Source: Oxytricha trifallax
Taxonomy: Eukaryota > Ciliophora > Spirotrichea > Sporadotrichida > Oxytrichidae
Assembly (NCBI GenBank): GCA_000711775.1
Contig: ARYC01001482.1
Span: 1 to 64,000 of the forward strand
DNA length: 64,000 nt
Direction of reading: 5' to 3'
The translations under genes and the position numbers were made by a program. Below are positions 50,167-59,132 of the stretch, piece after piece. Under the pieces are notes generated by a model. That model saw only the letters and a program-made list of their open reading frames with translations. It was not told where the DNA came from and ran no database searches. Position 1 is the stretch's first letter, and every line of letters begins with the position of its first letter.

Positions 50167-50330
50167 TGTGAGTACAATTTCTCCCTACTAATATCCCTCT
50201 AATGTTAAATTGCCTGTTTTGATAGAATAATTTATTACTCCATGTATTGTTAATAACAACTCTAAGGGATATTGTTTTACTACTGTTATATTGCATCAGA
50301 TTTTTATACATATGTTTGATTAAGTTTTCA
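47715..50330 (-). CDS. CENP-B/pogo-type HTH DNA-binding protein, interrupted by a retroposon
   Basis: Minus-strand gene in two parts, 50330-50160 and 48558-47715, separated by an inserted element. The N-terminus is very Q/N-rich across the insertion (IQQQQNNIPQS...; REKLYSQQQIQQKYQQHQ). Then come a psq/CENP-B-type helix-turn-helix (KHQAILLAQSLPLKQVTDKF; GVPVQSLKRQLMVGH), a basic hinge, and the second CENP-B-type half ending YASKGWLDKFKNRYGLEV. The C-terminus is acidic (VDEEMEMIDIKNEMQDDDDD) and stops at 47715. No DDE catalytic domain follows, so it looks like a transposase DNA-binding module used as a host factor. A frame change lies near 48095. The start is uncertain. Confidence 0.7.
48544..48558. 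repeat. left target-site duplication, 15 bp
   Basis: TTATTACTGTGAGTA, identical to 50160-50174 at the other end of the inserted element. The first bases may be shared with the (ATT)n tail, so the minimal duplication is 12-13 bp. Confidence 0.85.
48559..50159 (+). mobile_element. non-LTR-retroposon-like insertion with (ATT)n tail
   Basis: A 1,601-bp insertion between 15-bp direct repeats. It ends in an (ATT)n tract, as many LINEs and their non-autonomous relatives end in simple repeats. Its base composition is richer in C and G than the surroundings. It holds one long frame filling nearly the whole element and no reverse transcriptase, so it resembles an ORF1-only (half-LINE type) or 5'-truncated non-autonomous retroposon. 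It splits the reading frame of the CENP-B-like gene. Confidence 0.75.
48602..50130 (+). CDS. element-encoded basic Q/N-rich protein (ORF1-like)
   Basis: ATG 48602 (MWNSKSSNRINHDPLRPQK). The N-terminal 100 residues are folded-looking (DGADLVAYFNDKQQERLADF; NHHQANHLALAIDEPSNND), followed by a basic region and a long N/Q/T-rich stretch. The end is strongly Lys-rich (KHEKTKFIKKKKRK; KTIRQTAKSKKKFKEKVFLA), as expected for a nucleic-acid-binding protein. The frame shifts once near 49028 (cured by one extra C). A TGA at 49948 interrupts it, but the frame stays open to 50128. No database family is recognised; the ORF1-like label is inference from context. Confidence 0.6.
50131..50165 (+). repeat. (ATT)n microsatellite, about 11 units
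   Basis: A perfect TAT/ATT trinucleotide run at the 3' end of the inserted element, directly abutting the target duplication. Confidence 0.95.
50160..50174. repeat. right target-site duplication, 15 bp
   Basis: TTATTACTGTGAGTA, a copy of 48544-48558. Coding sequence of the CENP-B-like gene resumes directly beyond it. Confidence 0.85.
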
Positions 50331-50954
50331 TATAATTATTTTGATTTTAATCATTAAATTTGTAATTTTAAAGTGAAATCTATTAATTTGCTGTGTTTTT
50401 GAGATTTTAATGATGCTAAATCATTTCTTATTGTTCTTATGAATCATTGTCGATTTATTGAATATCGCCAAATCCACCATAAAGTTACTTGAAAAGCTTT
50501 TTTTAATTATCCCTAAAAATATAAGATATAAGTTTAATTAAAATCGATAAAAAATACAGAATAAATAAGAAATATAAATTGATTGTAAAACTTTTCATAT
50601 TTATACAGAAATTATTTTTAATTTAAAGTATAAAGTAATAAAATTCTTACATTATTGACTGTAATTGTTTAATTTCTGAGTTGTATTTACCCAATTTCAA
50701 TTATATCATTTTATCCTGGAGTGTATAGAGTCGTTTACCTGATCCACTTAAATCACAATTATCTGCTATTGCTATTAATCACAATTCATTGGAATTATCA
50801 ACAATCATTTTGTTTTAAATTTATTCAGTGTTATGATTTCTAATTATTAGTAAAGTATATTTAATGTAATTTTTAAAGAAATATTATTAACAAATATATC
50901 AAACACTTCTAAATAATTGGATATAAATCTATAAATAATATTATAATTATATCA
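50331..50954. other. A+T-rich intergenic or IES, nothing recognised
   Basis: 620 bp with A/T runs and only short frames. Confidence 0.4.
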
Positions 50955-51690
50955 TCACTTCCTGACAAAATCCTTGATGGTGGTATACTTATCAATGACG
51001 TTGGAGTGCTTGAGTTGTCCTTTCACCTGAAATTCCTTATCTTTTATTAGATTTTTCACATCACCACGGAATTGCTTGTATTCTTTAATCTGGGTTGGTA
51101 TCATTTCTGTGTTTAACGGATCTTAATGTCCCTCAGAATTTATTTAGTTTATAATAAATTACTTTAATGAATTAAAAATATAATCTCGAAATAATAAGGG
51201 TGTTTAGGTATATAAAATAATAGGTTAGAATATTTATTAAAACCATCTGTTTCTTATTATAAGATTTATTTTGATTTTACAACACTTATTCAGAGGGTAG
51301 TAAATTTTATATATTTCGCTTAATGTGATCTTCTTATTAGTACTCTTTTAATGCATGTGCTTGTCTTCTTCTTTGTATCTAATTAATTTTATGTAATTAT
51401 TGACATAGACTCTTATTATTTTTTATTAAGAAATATAAGAGTTCATGATATATTTATAATAAATATCTTGAGTTATTCCTTCTGCTCTTTAATTGTATTA
51501 AGAATCCCCACGACATCTTTAAGGTGTGGAGACTGATCTCTCCCCTGATTTTTACCAAAGGAAAATGTCGATGTCTCACTCATTGAAGTGTAATTATGAT
51601 AGCCCAGCTAACTGTAGAAACCTTACTCAAAGTCTTTCTAGGGATATGGATAGAAGAAATCACATTTGTCAACTCGAGATTATCAAATAA
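50955..51690 (-). CDS. 3' part of an unidentified gene, two segments split by an IES
   Basis: Segment 1 (51690-51453) encodes SRVDKCDFFYPYPQKDFEQG, QLGYHNYTSMSETSTFSFG and HLKDVVGILNTIKEQKEQL. Segment 2 (51159-50955) encodes NSEGHQDPLNTEMIPTQIKE, YKQFRGDVKNLIKDKEFQVK and KYTTIKDFVRK, then TGA. Removing 51160-51464 at its 12-bp pointer joins them in frame. Codon use is richer in G and C than in the left-hand genes, and no frameshifts are present. No family recognised. The 5' segments are not nearby and may be scrambled elsewhere. Confidence 0.7.
51160..51464 (-). other. 305-bp IES with 12-bp pointer
   Basis: TTTATAATAAAT occurs at 51148-51159 and 51453-51464 (ATTTATTATAAA in coding sense). 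Excision leaving one copy fuses KEQLKIFII to NQINSEGHQDP in frame. There is no GT donor at the border, so an intron is less likely. Confidence 0.75.
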
Positions 51691-52208
51691 TACGAATAAG
51701 TATGGTAAATCACATTAAGTTTATGTCTAATAATATATAAGATTGACTGAAACCAACCAATCTACTTAATAATCTATTTGGCGTTGGACTTCTCCGTCTC
51801 ATAGCACTGAGGGAATATTTATGGGGGGGGCAGGTGTCACATTATATTTCACTATGTATTACTTGGGGAGGGTCGGCATTTTACTTGAGTAGTCATCAAG
51901 TGCATGTGGGTGTGTAACTCTTATATAAGAGTGAGTGTTGTTTTGATACTTTTCTAGAGGAGATCTTAACCTTTTTTGCTTGAAGAAATTATATTGCTCT
52001 TAAAGTTAATTATCTTTAATGAATTTAGTAAATTTCACTTAATGTTATTAACATAAAGTAATGCGTATTTACAATCAGGTTTATTATAGTTTCTGTGAGT
52101 AATATTGTTAAGATTAAAATGATAGTTGACTGGGCAAATCAAAGTATCACTGTTACTATTTCCATTTTTTAATCTTTGAGTTTATAACATATTTCTCTTA
52201 GCAATCGT
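51691..52208. other. noncoding stretch with a G-rich block
   Basis: No frame is recognised. From about 51770 to 51970 the sequence is unusually G-rich for this window, with a run of eight G (51823-51830), CTTGGGGAGGGTCGG and a TTATATAAGAG box. It could be a germline-limited segment or an upstream region; function unknown. Confidence 0.4.
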
Positions 52209-52423
52209 CCTGCTTGACCACCTAATTTCTTGATTTCCTCAACGACAGCGTCAGCAGGTCTTGCAGTGTTCTTGCTAGCTTCTCCACTAACTGAACCACC
52301 GAGATCATTAACGACGACCTTAGCACCTCTTGAGGCAAGTAGGTGAGCGTAGGCTCTTCCGAGACTAGCTCCTGCACCTGTGACTATAGCGACTTTACCG
52401 TCAAATATAAGTTATTGAGACAT
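52209..52423 (-). CDS. first segment of peroxisomal multifunctional enzyme type 2 (SDR domain), orphan
   Basis: ATG 52423: [20 protein letters not shown] opens a classic short-chain dehydrogenase with the TGxxxxxG cofactor motif ([16 protein letters not shown]). [17 protein letters not shown] then [14 protein letters not shown] match the start of the 3-hydroxyacyl-CoA dehydrogenase domain of MFE-2/HSD17B4, where NDLGG is diagnostic. That enzyme acts in peroxisomal beta-oxidation. Coding stops matching at about 52209, and the rest of the Rossmann fold (NNAG, YxxxK) and the hydratase domain are not found anywhere downstream. The remainder is probably a separate or scrambled segment outside the window. 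Confidence 0.8.
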
Positions 52424-52727
52424 TTTATATTCGATTGTATATATCTTTTATGATTATAAAAATAGAGAGATTAATCGATCAAAGAAGGCTAAAACTATTT
52501 TTTAACATCATTAATTCCACATAAGACGCATTCACTTTTTATGTATTAATCATTTCGCCTTAGAAAGTACTTCACTATATTTATACATATAAAGAAAGAA
52601 ATTATTAAAATATTCACAATTATTCAAAGAATAATGTATAAAAATTACTAAAGAAATTGTTACTTTTTAACTTATAGCTTATCATGAATAAAAACTATAA
52701 ATTTCCTTTTCTTATGATTGAACTGTA
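52424..52727. other. A+T-rich spacer, nothing recognised
   Basis: 300 bp between two minus-strand genes. No frame or motif. Confidence 0.4.
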
Positions 52728-54450
52728 TCATTATTAAAACTGTGCATTATTGTAATCGCAATCAATTTGCTGTTTTTCCTTATCTAAAAGATAGTAATTA
52801 GTTGCCGCGTCGTTCATGTCGTAATTCTCAATGCTTTCAATAATGAACTTTCTGAGGAAGCCGAATTACTACACTTTTTCTTCAACTTCATAGTCTATTA
52901 GTATTGGCTCATCTGCGTTGTTCCCTTGTGTAAATTGGGTTTTGTTATTCTATAGGAATGTACTAAAATGTAAATTAAAATGATAAAGATAAACAATAAC
53001 TGCTTTGCCTTTATAATAAAAGAGTTGAGATTATATAGAAGGGTAAATATTCATTAACAAATATGTTTGCATTTGGTGGAGTTCAGATTTGCATTATTAC
53101 TAATTTTTCTTAATTAATTCAGCTTCCACTTCTTCGTCTGAGTTTTAAGACACTAATGGTGCAGCATATTGAGCATGATCATCTAGATAATTAAAATTGC
53201 TGATAAAAAGAAGTATAATTTGAAATATTGAATATTTTAACTGCTTTTTATTAATATCATTTGGATTGTTATTGAGTAGAAGATTTTCTTGGCAATCTCC
53301 ATTCATTGAAGTCACTAATCATTTAATTTTAAATTTATTTTTGTAATCCTTTAAAATTAAGAAGAAAATAGGTTTTCTTAATCATCTTTTCATAATATAT
53401 TTACATAAAATGAATGAGTTATCGCTCTTACTCTAATCACTGTTGTTACTTTCTGCTTTATTATCTTCAGTGGACTACTTCACAAATTTATTATAGACTC
53501 CGTTGTCAAGTTCGCAATTATTGCTCATTTCATATTGCCTGTTAATGTCCTTAACTCTAGGTGCATATTTTATCACTCTTTTATCCACAATCATCTAAGG
53601 ATCTATGGGCAAAGGAGGGATGTAAGTACTAGAATCTAGATCCCCATTAATTTAAAATATATTTACATTGAAAATGAATGTGATGTGGAGAGATAATAAT
53701 GAGCTTTATACTTTTTTACATAAAATATGGGATTTTCCTACTATCCTTATGGCTTGAGATCTTGATCTTCATTAGTGTCCCATTTTGGTAAATCTTCTCT
53801 TGCAATAATATGCTTTCTTGTACTATTAGTTAATGTTGACGTTTTGCATATGGGCGTTTGTTGAGTATGTTTGCAGAGCTGAATTGTTTGATTTATTTCT
53901 CTATATTCCAAAACTCATTTATTAATAATAATGTTTTAATACTAAATTTATTAGAAAAATCAAATATCTTTAATTGTTCTAAATTATCATTACATTCAAT
54001 CTAAATGTAATTGATTTCAATTAGCTTAATTATGAAACATTTATTATTAAAAATATCTGTTTAATACTCATTAAATCAAAAAATAATTAATTTACATTAA
54101 AAAAATGTAAAATAAACCTTAAATACTAATAAAGAGTTAATAAAGGTATCTATGAGCGTCTGGGAAATATGTAATTAATGAAAATTTACTTATAAAAAAT
54201 TCGATCCTTTTTAAAATATTGATAAAGATAACAACTTTGATATAAAACTAAAATGCCATATGAATTAGAAAGCTTTATCTATAGTCAAATTGACAAAAAT
54301 TATTTCAATATGGGGTTTTTTATTCTATAAAAAAATCTATTTGCATTCTCAGCATCATACTCTATTAAATCTTTCATATGATCATCTTATATATCAGTAT
54401 TTTCTTAATCCTTATCGACATGCTATTGGTAAGGCAGTAACTGTGAAACT
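52728..54450 (-). CDS. multi-segment gene, C-terminus like the UBA-type tail of CAMK/MARK kinases
   Basis: Coding islands in one orientation are separated by A+T-rich gaps: 54450-54300 (QQHVDKDQENTDIQDDHMKD), 53890-53690 (ARE DLPKWDTNEDQDLK), 53640-53400 (YIPPLPIDPQMIVDKR; VIKYAPRVKDINRQYEM), 53310-53250 (MNGDCQENLLLNNNPND), 53220-53100 (YLDDHAQYAAPLVSQNSDEE) and 52950-52728 (ending at TGA). The last island reads DYEVEEKVQQFGFLRKFIIE then NDAATNYYLLDKEK. It resembles the helical segment after some CAMK-group kinase domains (I-x-x-S-L..N-x-A-T-x-x-Y-Y-L-L). The kinase domain itself is absent here. One gap fits a GTAAATAT...GATTAG intron; others may be IESs. The grouping into one gene is inference. 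Confidence 0.5.
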
Positions 54451-54762
54451 CAATTCTTTTATAAATTAATTCTACATAATTTTATATTTATGCTCATATT
54501 TATTTTAAATAATAAAAATCAGAGAAAAAAATGACTATTTTAATTTTTATAACGAGTTAGGATTACATATACATTAATTTAAGAGCACCATAATGATAAT
54601 TAGAAATGTTGATTTCTTAAATCGTTATTTGTAATTTAAAATTAAGGCGTCAAAATACCATTGTATTATACTTAAAATTATATAATGATTTAAAAAATAT
54701 AAAGAAAAGCATCAATCTATCATACCAATAATAATAATAAATAATTTTTCTTTGATAAATAA
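54451..54762. other. A+T-rich spacer, nothing recognised
   Basis: 310 bp of noncoding A+T-rich DNA. Confidence 0.4.
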
Positions 54763-57397
54763 TCAAAATAAACTATAAAATACCAAATTTATGTTTATTA
54801 ATTGCTGCACCTATATCTTATCATTTGCATCATAATCCATTCTTTGAAGAGGATTCTGGTCATCCTCATTATTCACATAAAACTGTATCTGCTATACACC
54901 ATTTCTATTATCATCATCCCCAGCAATATTGTCTACACCTTAGAAAAAACATAGATGTTGCTGTTATTTAAGGTATATATTAATTATGAGTTTGTTGATA
55001 CGATTTATATAGTTATTACTAGTATTGTTACTGAGCATCCAGCCTAAATTGATTGATTTCTTGCATTTAATCTCTGAAGTACTATTAAAAGTCTTTAGTC
55101 TGTGGAGTAGGCTATTGTTGCATAACTTCATCCTCATCTGTCTACAATTATTGCTGCAACTGTTCTTAAACTTTTTATTAAAAACTGGGTTTAATTGGGT
55201 TGTTATTTTCAAATGCATAGGAAATCATTGCCATCCTCTTGACTCTTTCTTCTTCCTAGTCTAAGTAAGAAAACACTCTATCTGTTGGCAATCTATTATC
55301 ATCTCTTCTCTTTTTCTTGTTTGTTTTCTTTTTCTTTTTTGATGTAGGGGGCTTTCCTCCATATGCTTTAGCCAGTTCTTTCTGTCTTTTATCTATATCG
55401 CCTTTACTTTCTTGATTTTGATCATCTGCCAGGTCAAGCGGAGCCAGGGATTGAAGCTTATCCTGGTCATTGTTATCAAAATTATCAAGGTTGGCTTTAT
55501 CAAATTTATAAGGTAAATCCCCAATTAAAGAGTCCACACTTCCGTCTCTGGAGATATCTTTAAGTTTAAGTAATTCCTCCTCAATTTTATCCTCTTCTCC
55601 CTGTGGAATAGAATCCAAATCAAATTGCTGTCTCTCTGACTTCAATCCCGTATTCCTTGTCTATTGCGAATTTCTCTTCTTATATCAAAAGTTGCTTCTT
55701 TCTCTTCTCAAATCTATAAGGCATGGGTATCTCTTCATCCTCGTCCAGCTCATCAACTTCAAAAATTATGTCTCCATCTTGATTTATGATATTTCGCAAA
55801 TTATCGATTAAATAACCGTTCTTATTCACTTTACGGTTGAGGTTGTCCCTCATTGTCTCTAGATTTAATTGAATGTTTCCAAAGTCATCTATATCAAACA
55901 TTCCCATAATATCATCCAAATCGAATTGTATGTCTTTCTTGCGCTTCTTTGAAAGCTTTATTTTGTCAAAATCGAAGTCTGAATCGTCAGAGTCCTTATC
56001 AGGAAGGGTATCTTGAAAATAATTATATCAATATGTTTTATCTTTCTTCAACTCTATAAAAGATTCTCCTTCTGAAAGTTTGTTTATGACTCTCCAAATC
56101 AAGCCTTCAGCATAATCCTCATCAATTTCTGCGATAAAATCTTCATCTAATAAGAATTAATAGTTGTCGTCTTTGGCAAATGGATCATATCTAATTGCTA
56201 TATCTTTTTCATATGTTTATGTACGTCTCGTTACATCTTTTTTTTATCCATTAACTATATATTTTTGAGAAAAAATACTAAAAATAAAAACATTCTTAGA
56301 TTACCTTAATTGTAATTCTTAGCATTATGGGGATCAATCAACTATGTGTAAATTTTATTATAGTGATATTTTGATTTCATAAGTTCTCTAAACAGTTCAA
56401 GACTAGCCAGGAAATCAGGATCCAGGAGTTTCTTTGAGACATCTGGGTAGCTGACATGAGTGATTTCTGAAGGATAAAAATCAGATTCAAGAGACAGGTC
56501 ATCATACCACTCTCTCATAATTTCATCATCACATGAATGCCAGTCTCTTGGCTCAAGTTTTAGCTCTTCTTTTTATCTAGCTAGTTTCTCAGTGAATTCT
56601 TCTTTAAATTTATTGAACTCTATCTTGTTCTGGCTGGGCTCTTCAAAGTCTATTCTGTGCATTGGTATTTTGACTATGTGATCAAAACTATTAGCTCTTT
56701 CTCTGAATTGTGATTGGTCTTTGGTTGGGGTAGGGAGGAATGAAACTTGCTTACTCTATAGCTTGTACTCAAATTTTTCAAGGTTTAATGGTTCGAATAA
56801 TGATTAATCATTGGGATTGTAGAATTTTTCTGTTCTAGCAGACTCCAAAAGCTACTACTACAAACTTCTAGTGTCAATCTACTGGTCTTACTACAAATGA
56901 CTGGATTGTATCATAATTACTCTAGAATCATCGAGATCCATAGTTTAATCAGGATAGTCATTTGTCTGATTGAGTAAGTTAATACCTGACAAATCACTTG
57001 GAAACATTTGTCCTTGAATATCTCTATAAATCTTCTCTAGATTTGCCAACTTTCTCAATCAGTTAATATTAGTATTTGATTATAGTAATATGAAATATAT
57101 ATTAAAAGTTAATGCCATATTCTTCTTCTGAGTTGCTATCATTATCATCATAGATCTTATTGAACTTCTGCTCTTCCTTGAGTTTTCTTACTAACTTCTA
57201 TAAGACATCTTTCTCACTTGGCTCTTCATTTAGTAGTAATTTTGATTTCTTTCCCTTTTCATGATTATATATTTCTTTGCCAATTTGATATAAGTTTATG
57301 TCTCTTTGAGAAGGCTGAATGTATTTATTAAAAGCTAACATTGAAACATCGTCTGCTACAGCATGTTGGATGTATGGTGAGTTTGGCACTTTCAAGT
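54763..57397 (-). CDS. hypothetical protein with a GYLID/GNII module
   Basis: Largely clean minus-strand gene. Starting near 57397: KVPNSPYIQHAVADDVSMLA, ..., then from 57050 KLANLEKIYRDIQGQMFPSD, FYNPNDQSLFEPLNLEKFEY, EPRDWHSCDDEIMREWYDDL and ITHVSYPDVSKKLLDPDFLA, then from 56220 YDPFAKDDNYQFLLDEDFIA. Next is a module near 55850-55740 reading RKVNKNGYLIDNLRNIINQD, GDIIFEVDELDEDEEIPMPY. A Lys-rich region (TSKKKKKTNKKKRRD) and an acidic tail end at TGA 54763. The V-N-K-x-G-Y-L-I-D/G-N-I-I module recurs in alveolate proteins in my recollection, but I cannot name it. In-frame TGA at 56028 (KTY.YNYFQDTLPD, where Trp would fit). Confidence 0.65.
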
Positions 57398-58720
57398 TTA
57401 GAGATAGCCAATGTCTTAATTAGGCAATTGACTTGATCTATAAAAATCTTCAAGACCCTTAATTTCCAGTCAGATTAGCTGATTTAAATTAATATATGAC
57501 ATATAATTAAAATCAATTCAGATTAAAAGCATCTCTTACATAAACTTCTAGGCAATGAGGAGACTTTCCAATTCTTGAAACCAGCCCTTAAGCAAATATT
57601 TGAGTAATATCTAAAATTAATGAACGAAATTGATTCTGAAGATTTAGTATCAGCTTTAGAAGAAGTTGTTGCTCATTTTAAGGATGATATAGCTCCTTAT
57701 GTTTAGTTATTATAAAGAAGTTATTAATTTAAATAATAAAGTCCACAGTTCCTTTTGAATTCAATAATTAGATAAATATTATGCTTAGTAACTTACTGAG
57801 TAATTAGTAGCCTCCTATCAAAGGCTTATATAAGTGAATGTTGAAGAAGACGATGGAGAGAGTGCTCTAGCAGCAGTAGGTTGTGTAACAACTTTAAAAA
57901 GAATTCTAGACAGTTGCTCGAAAAACCTAGAACTACTCCACCACCTGGAGCAATTGTTCTATCCTATTCTTATGCATGCATTAACCTCAGATGGACTTGA
58001 TGTTATTGAAGATGGCTTGGATTGCATAGCTTTGATACTATACCGTGGTTAAGGAATTAGTACTTAAATGTGGAATTTATACCCTTAACTTCTTTACATA
58101 GTTTGTGGTGATAACTCTCAACCCAACTCTGACGGTAACTTTGGATAGGAATATTTATCCTAGGTGGCTGTAGCTTTGCAAAATTTCATTTCAAAGGATC
58201 CTCAACAGTTCTTATCAGTCCTACCAGGCAAAGATCAATATCCAATTCAAATGATATCCAAATTCATAGAAAGATGCTTAGAGATAAATCACAATTCAAA
58301 GAACAAACAAGATTGCATCGTTATCATGAAAATTCTCATTGCCATTATCGAAAATTTGCAAGGCAGAGTGGATGACGCTCTACAGTTTGTTATTCAGACC
58401 TGTATGAATGAACTTAGAGAGAAGAACCCAAAGAATGTCAAGAGAATGATTTTACAAAAACTTTGCATGACTCTCTGTTACAACACCTAACTAGCTTTCC
58501 AAATCCTTGAGAGCAACCAACTTACAGTACCATTTTTCTAAAATCTCATGCAGCTCTTACCTTAACTAAAGCATGATTTTGAAATTCGTAGAGTTATCTT
58601 TGGATTAGCTACAGTTGTCAACACTCCACCACAAAATTTACCACCTATAGTTGCTGAAAGATTACCTGACTTAGTCAAGTCATTGGCTATGCTAAGTATC
58701 AAAATTAGAAGGTCATGCAT
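57385..58720 (+). CDS. importin-7/8-like nuclear transport receptor, internal segments
   Basis: The middle-to-late HEAT-repeat part of an importin-7/8 (Nmd5/Sxm1) type karyopherin: AIDLIYKNLQDPQFPVRL; LLGNEETFQFLKPALKQIFE; DSEDLVSALEEVVAHFKDDI; APYAQQLTEQL (compare APYALGLCQNL); EEDDGESALAAVGCVTTLKR; TSDGLDVIEDGLDCIALILY; and NLPPIVAERLPDLVKSLAML. It imports ribosomal proteins and histones in other eukaryotes (family knowledge). Two short IESs, 57478-57525 and 57702-57783, interrupt it, and their removal at pointers restores family spacing. A two-base deficit lies at AAACTTCTAGG (near 57548). The N-terminal half and the last part are absent from the window, so it is a partial or scrambled germline gene. 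Confidence 0.85.
57478..57525 (+). other. 48-bp IES with 8-bp pointer TCAGATTA
   Basis: TCAGATTA at 57470-57477 and 57518-57525. Excision joins FPVRL directly to KASLT, matching the P-V-R/K-V-E-A-x-x-A-L stretch of importin-7. The interval begins GCTG, so it has no GT donor and is not an intron. Confidence 0.85.
57702..57783 (+). other. 82-bp IES with 5-bp pointer TTATG
   Basis: TTATG at 57697-57701 and 57779-57783. Excision gives APY-AQQLTEQL, equal in length to APYALGLCQNL of importin-7. An alternative GT...AG intron (GTTTAG...GCTTAG) would also keep the frame but makes the protein two residues shorter. Confidence 0.75.
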
Positions 58721-59132
58721 TATTTATTCCTATAAAAACTAAATTAAACATTTTGTAAAAATATTCTCCCCGTAATAATATTAAAGCATTAATAAATATA
58801 ATTTTAAGAACTTTTTTTGCTTAAATTTCTAATGAAAAATTTTACTAATATTTGTAAGATATCTACTGCAATGTAGTTTATTATTTTGATTTTATAGATT
58901 AAAAGAATTTAAAAAATAATAAATTTTTAAAAATTTACTGATCTATGAATATATACTAGGAGAATATAATTGTTGAGTAGAAACTCCATACACATAATAA
59001 TTGAGTAAAAAATGATAAAAATTATAGAGTAATATTTATGGCAATAAATTTAATACTTCTCTATAATTATATTATGTTGCTTTCTTTGAATATATATGAT
59101 TGATTATTAATAAATAAACAATTTATAATAAA
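58721..59132. other. A+T-rich gap after the importin segment
   Basis: 410 bp with no coding signal. The last importin codons fade at about 58715, so the border is an IES or a segment end. Confidence 0.5.
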
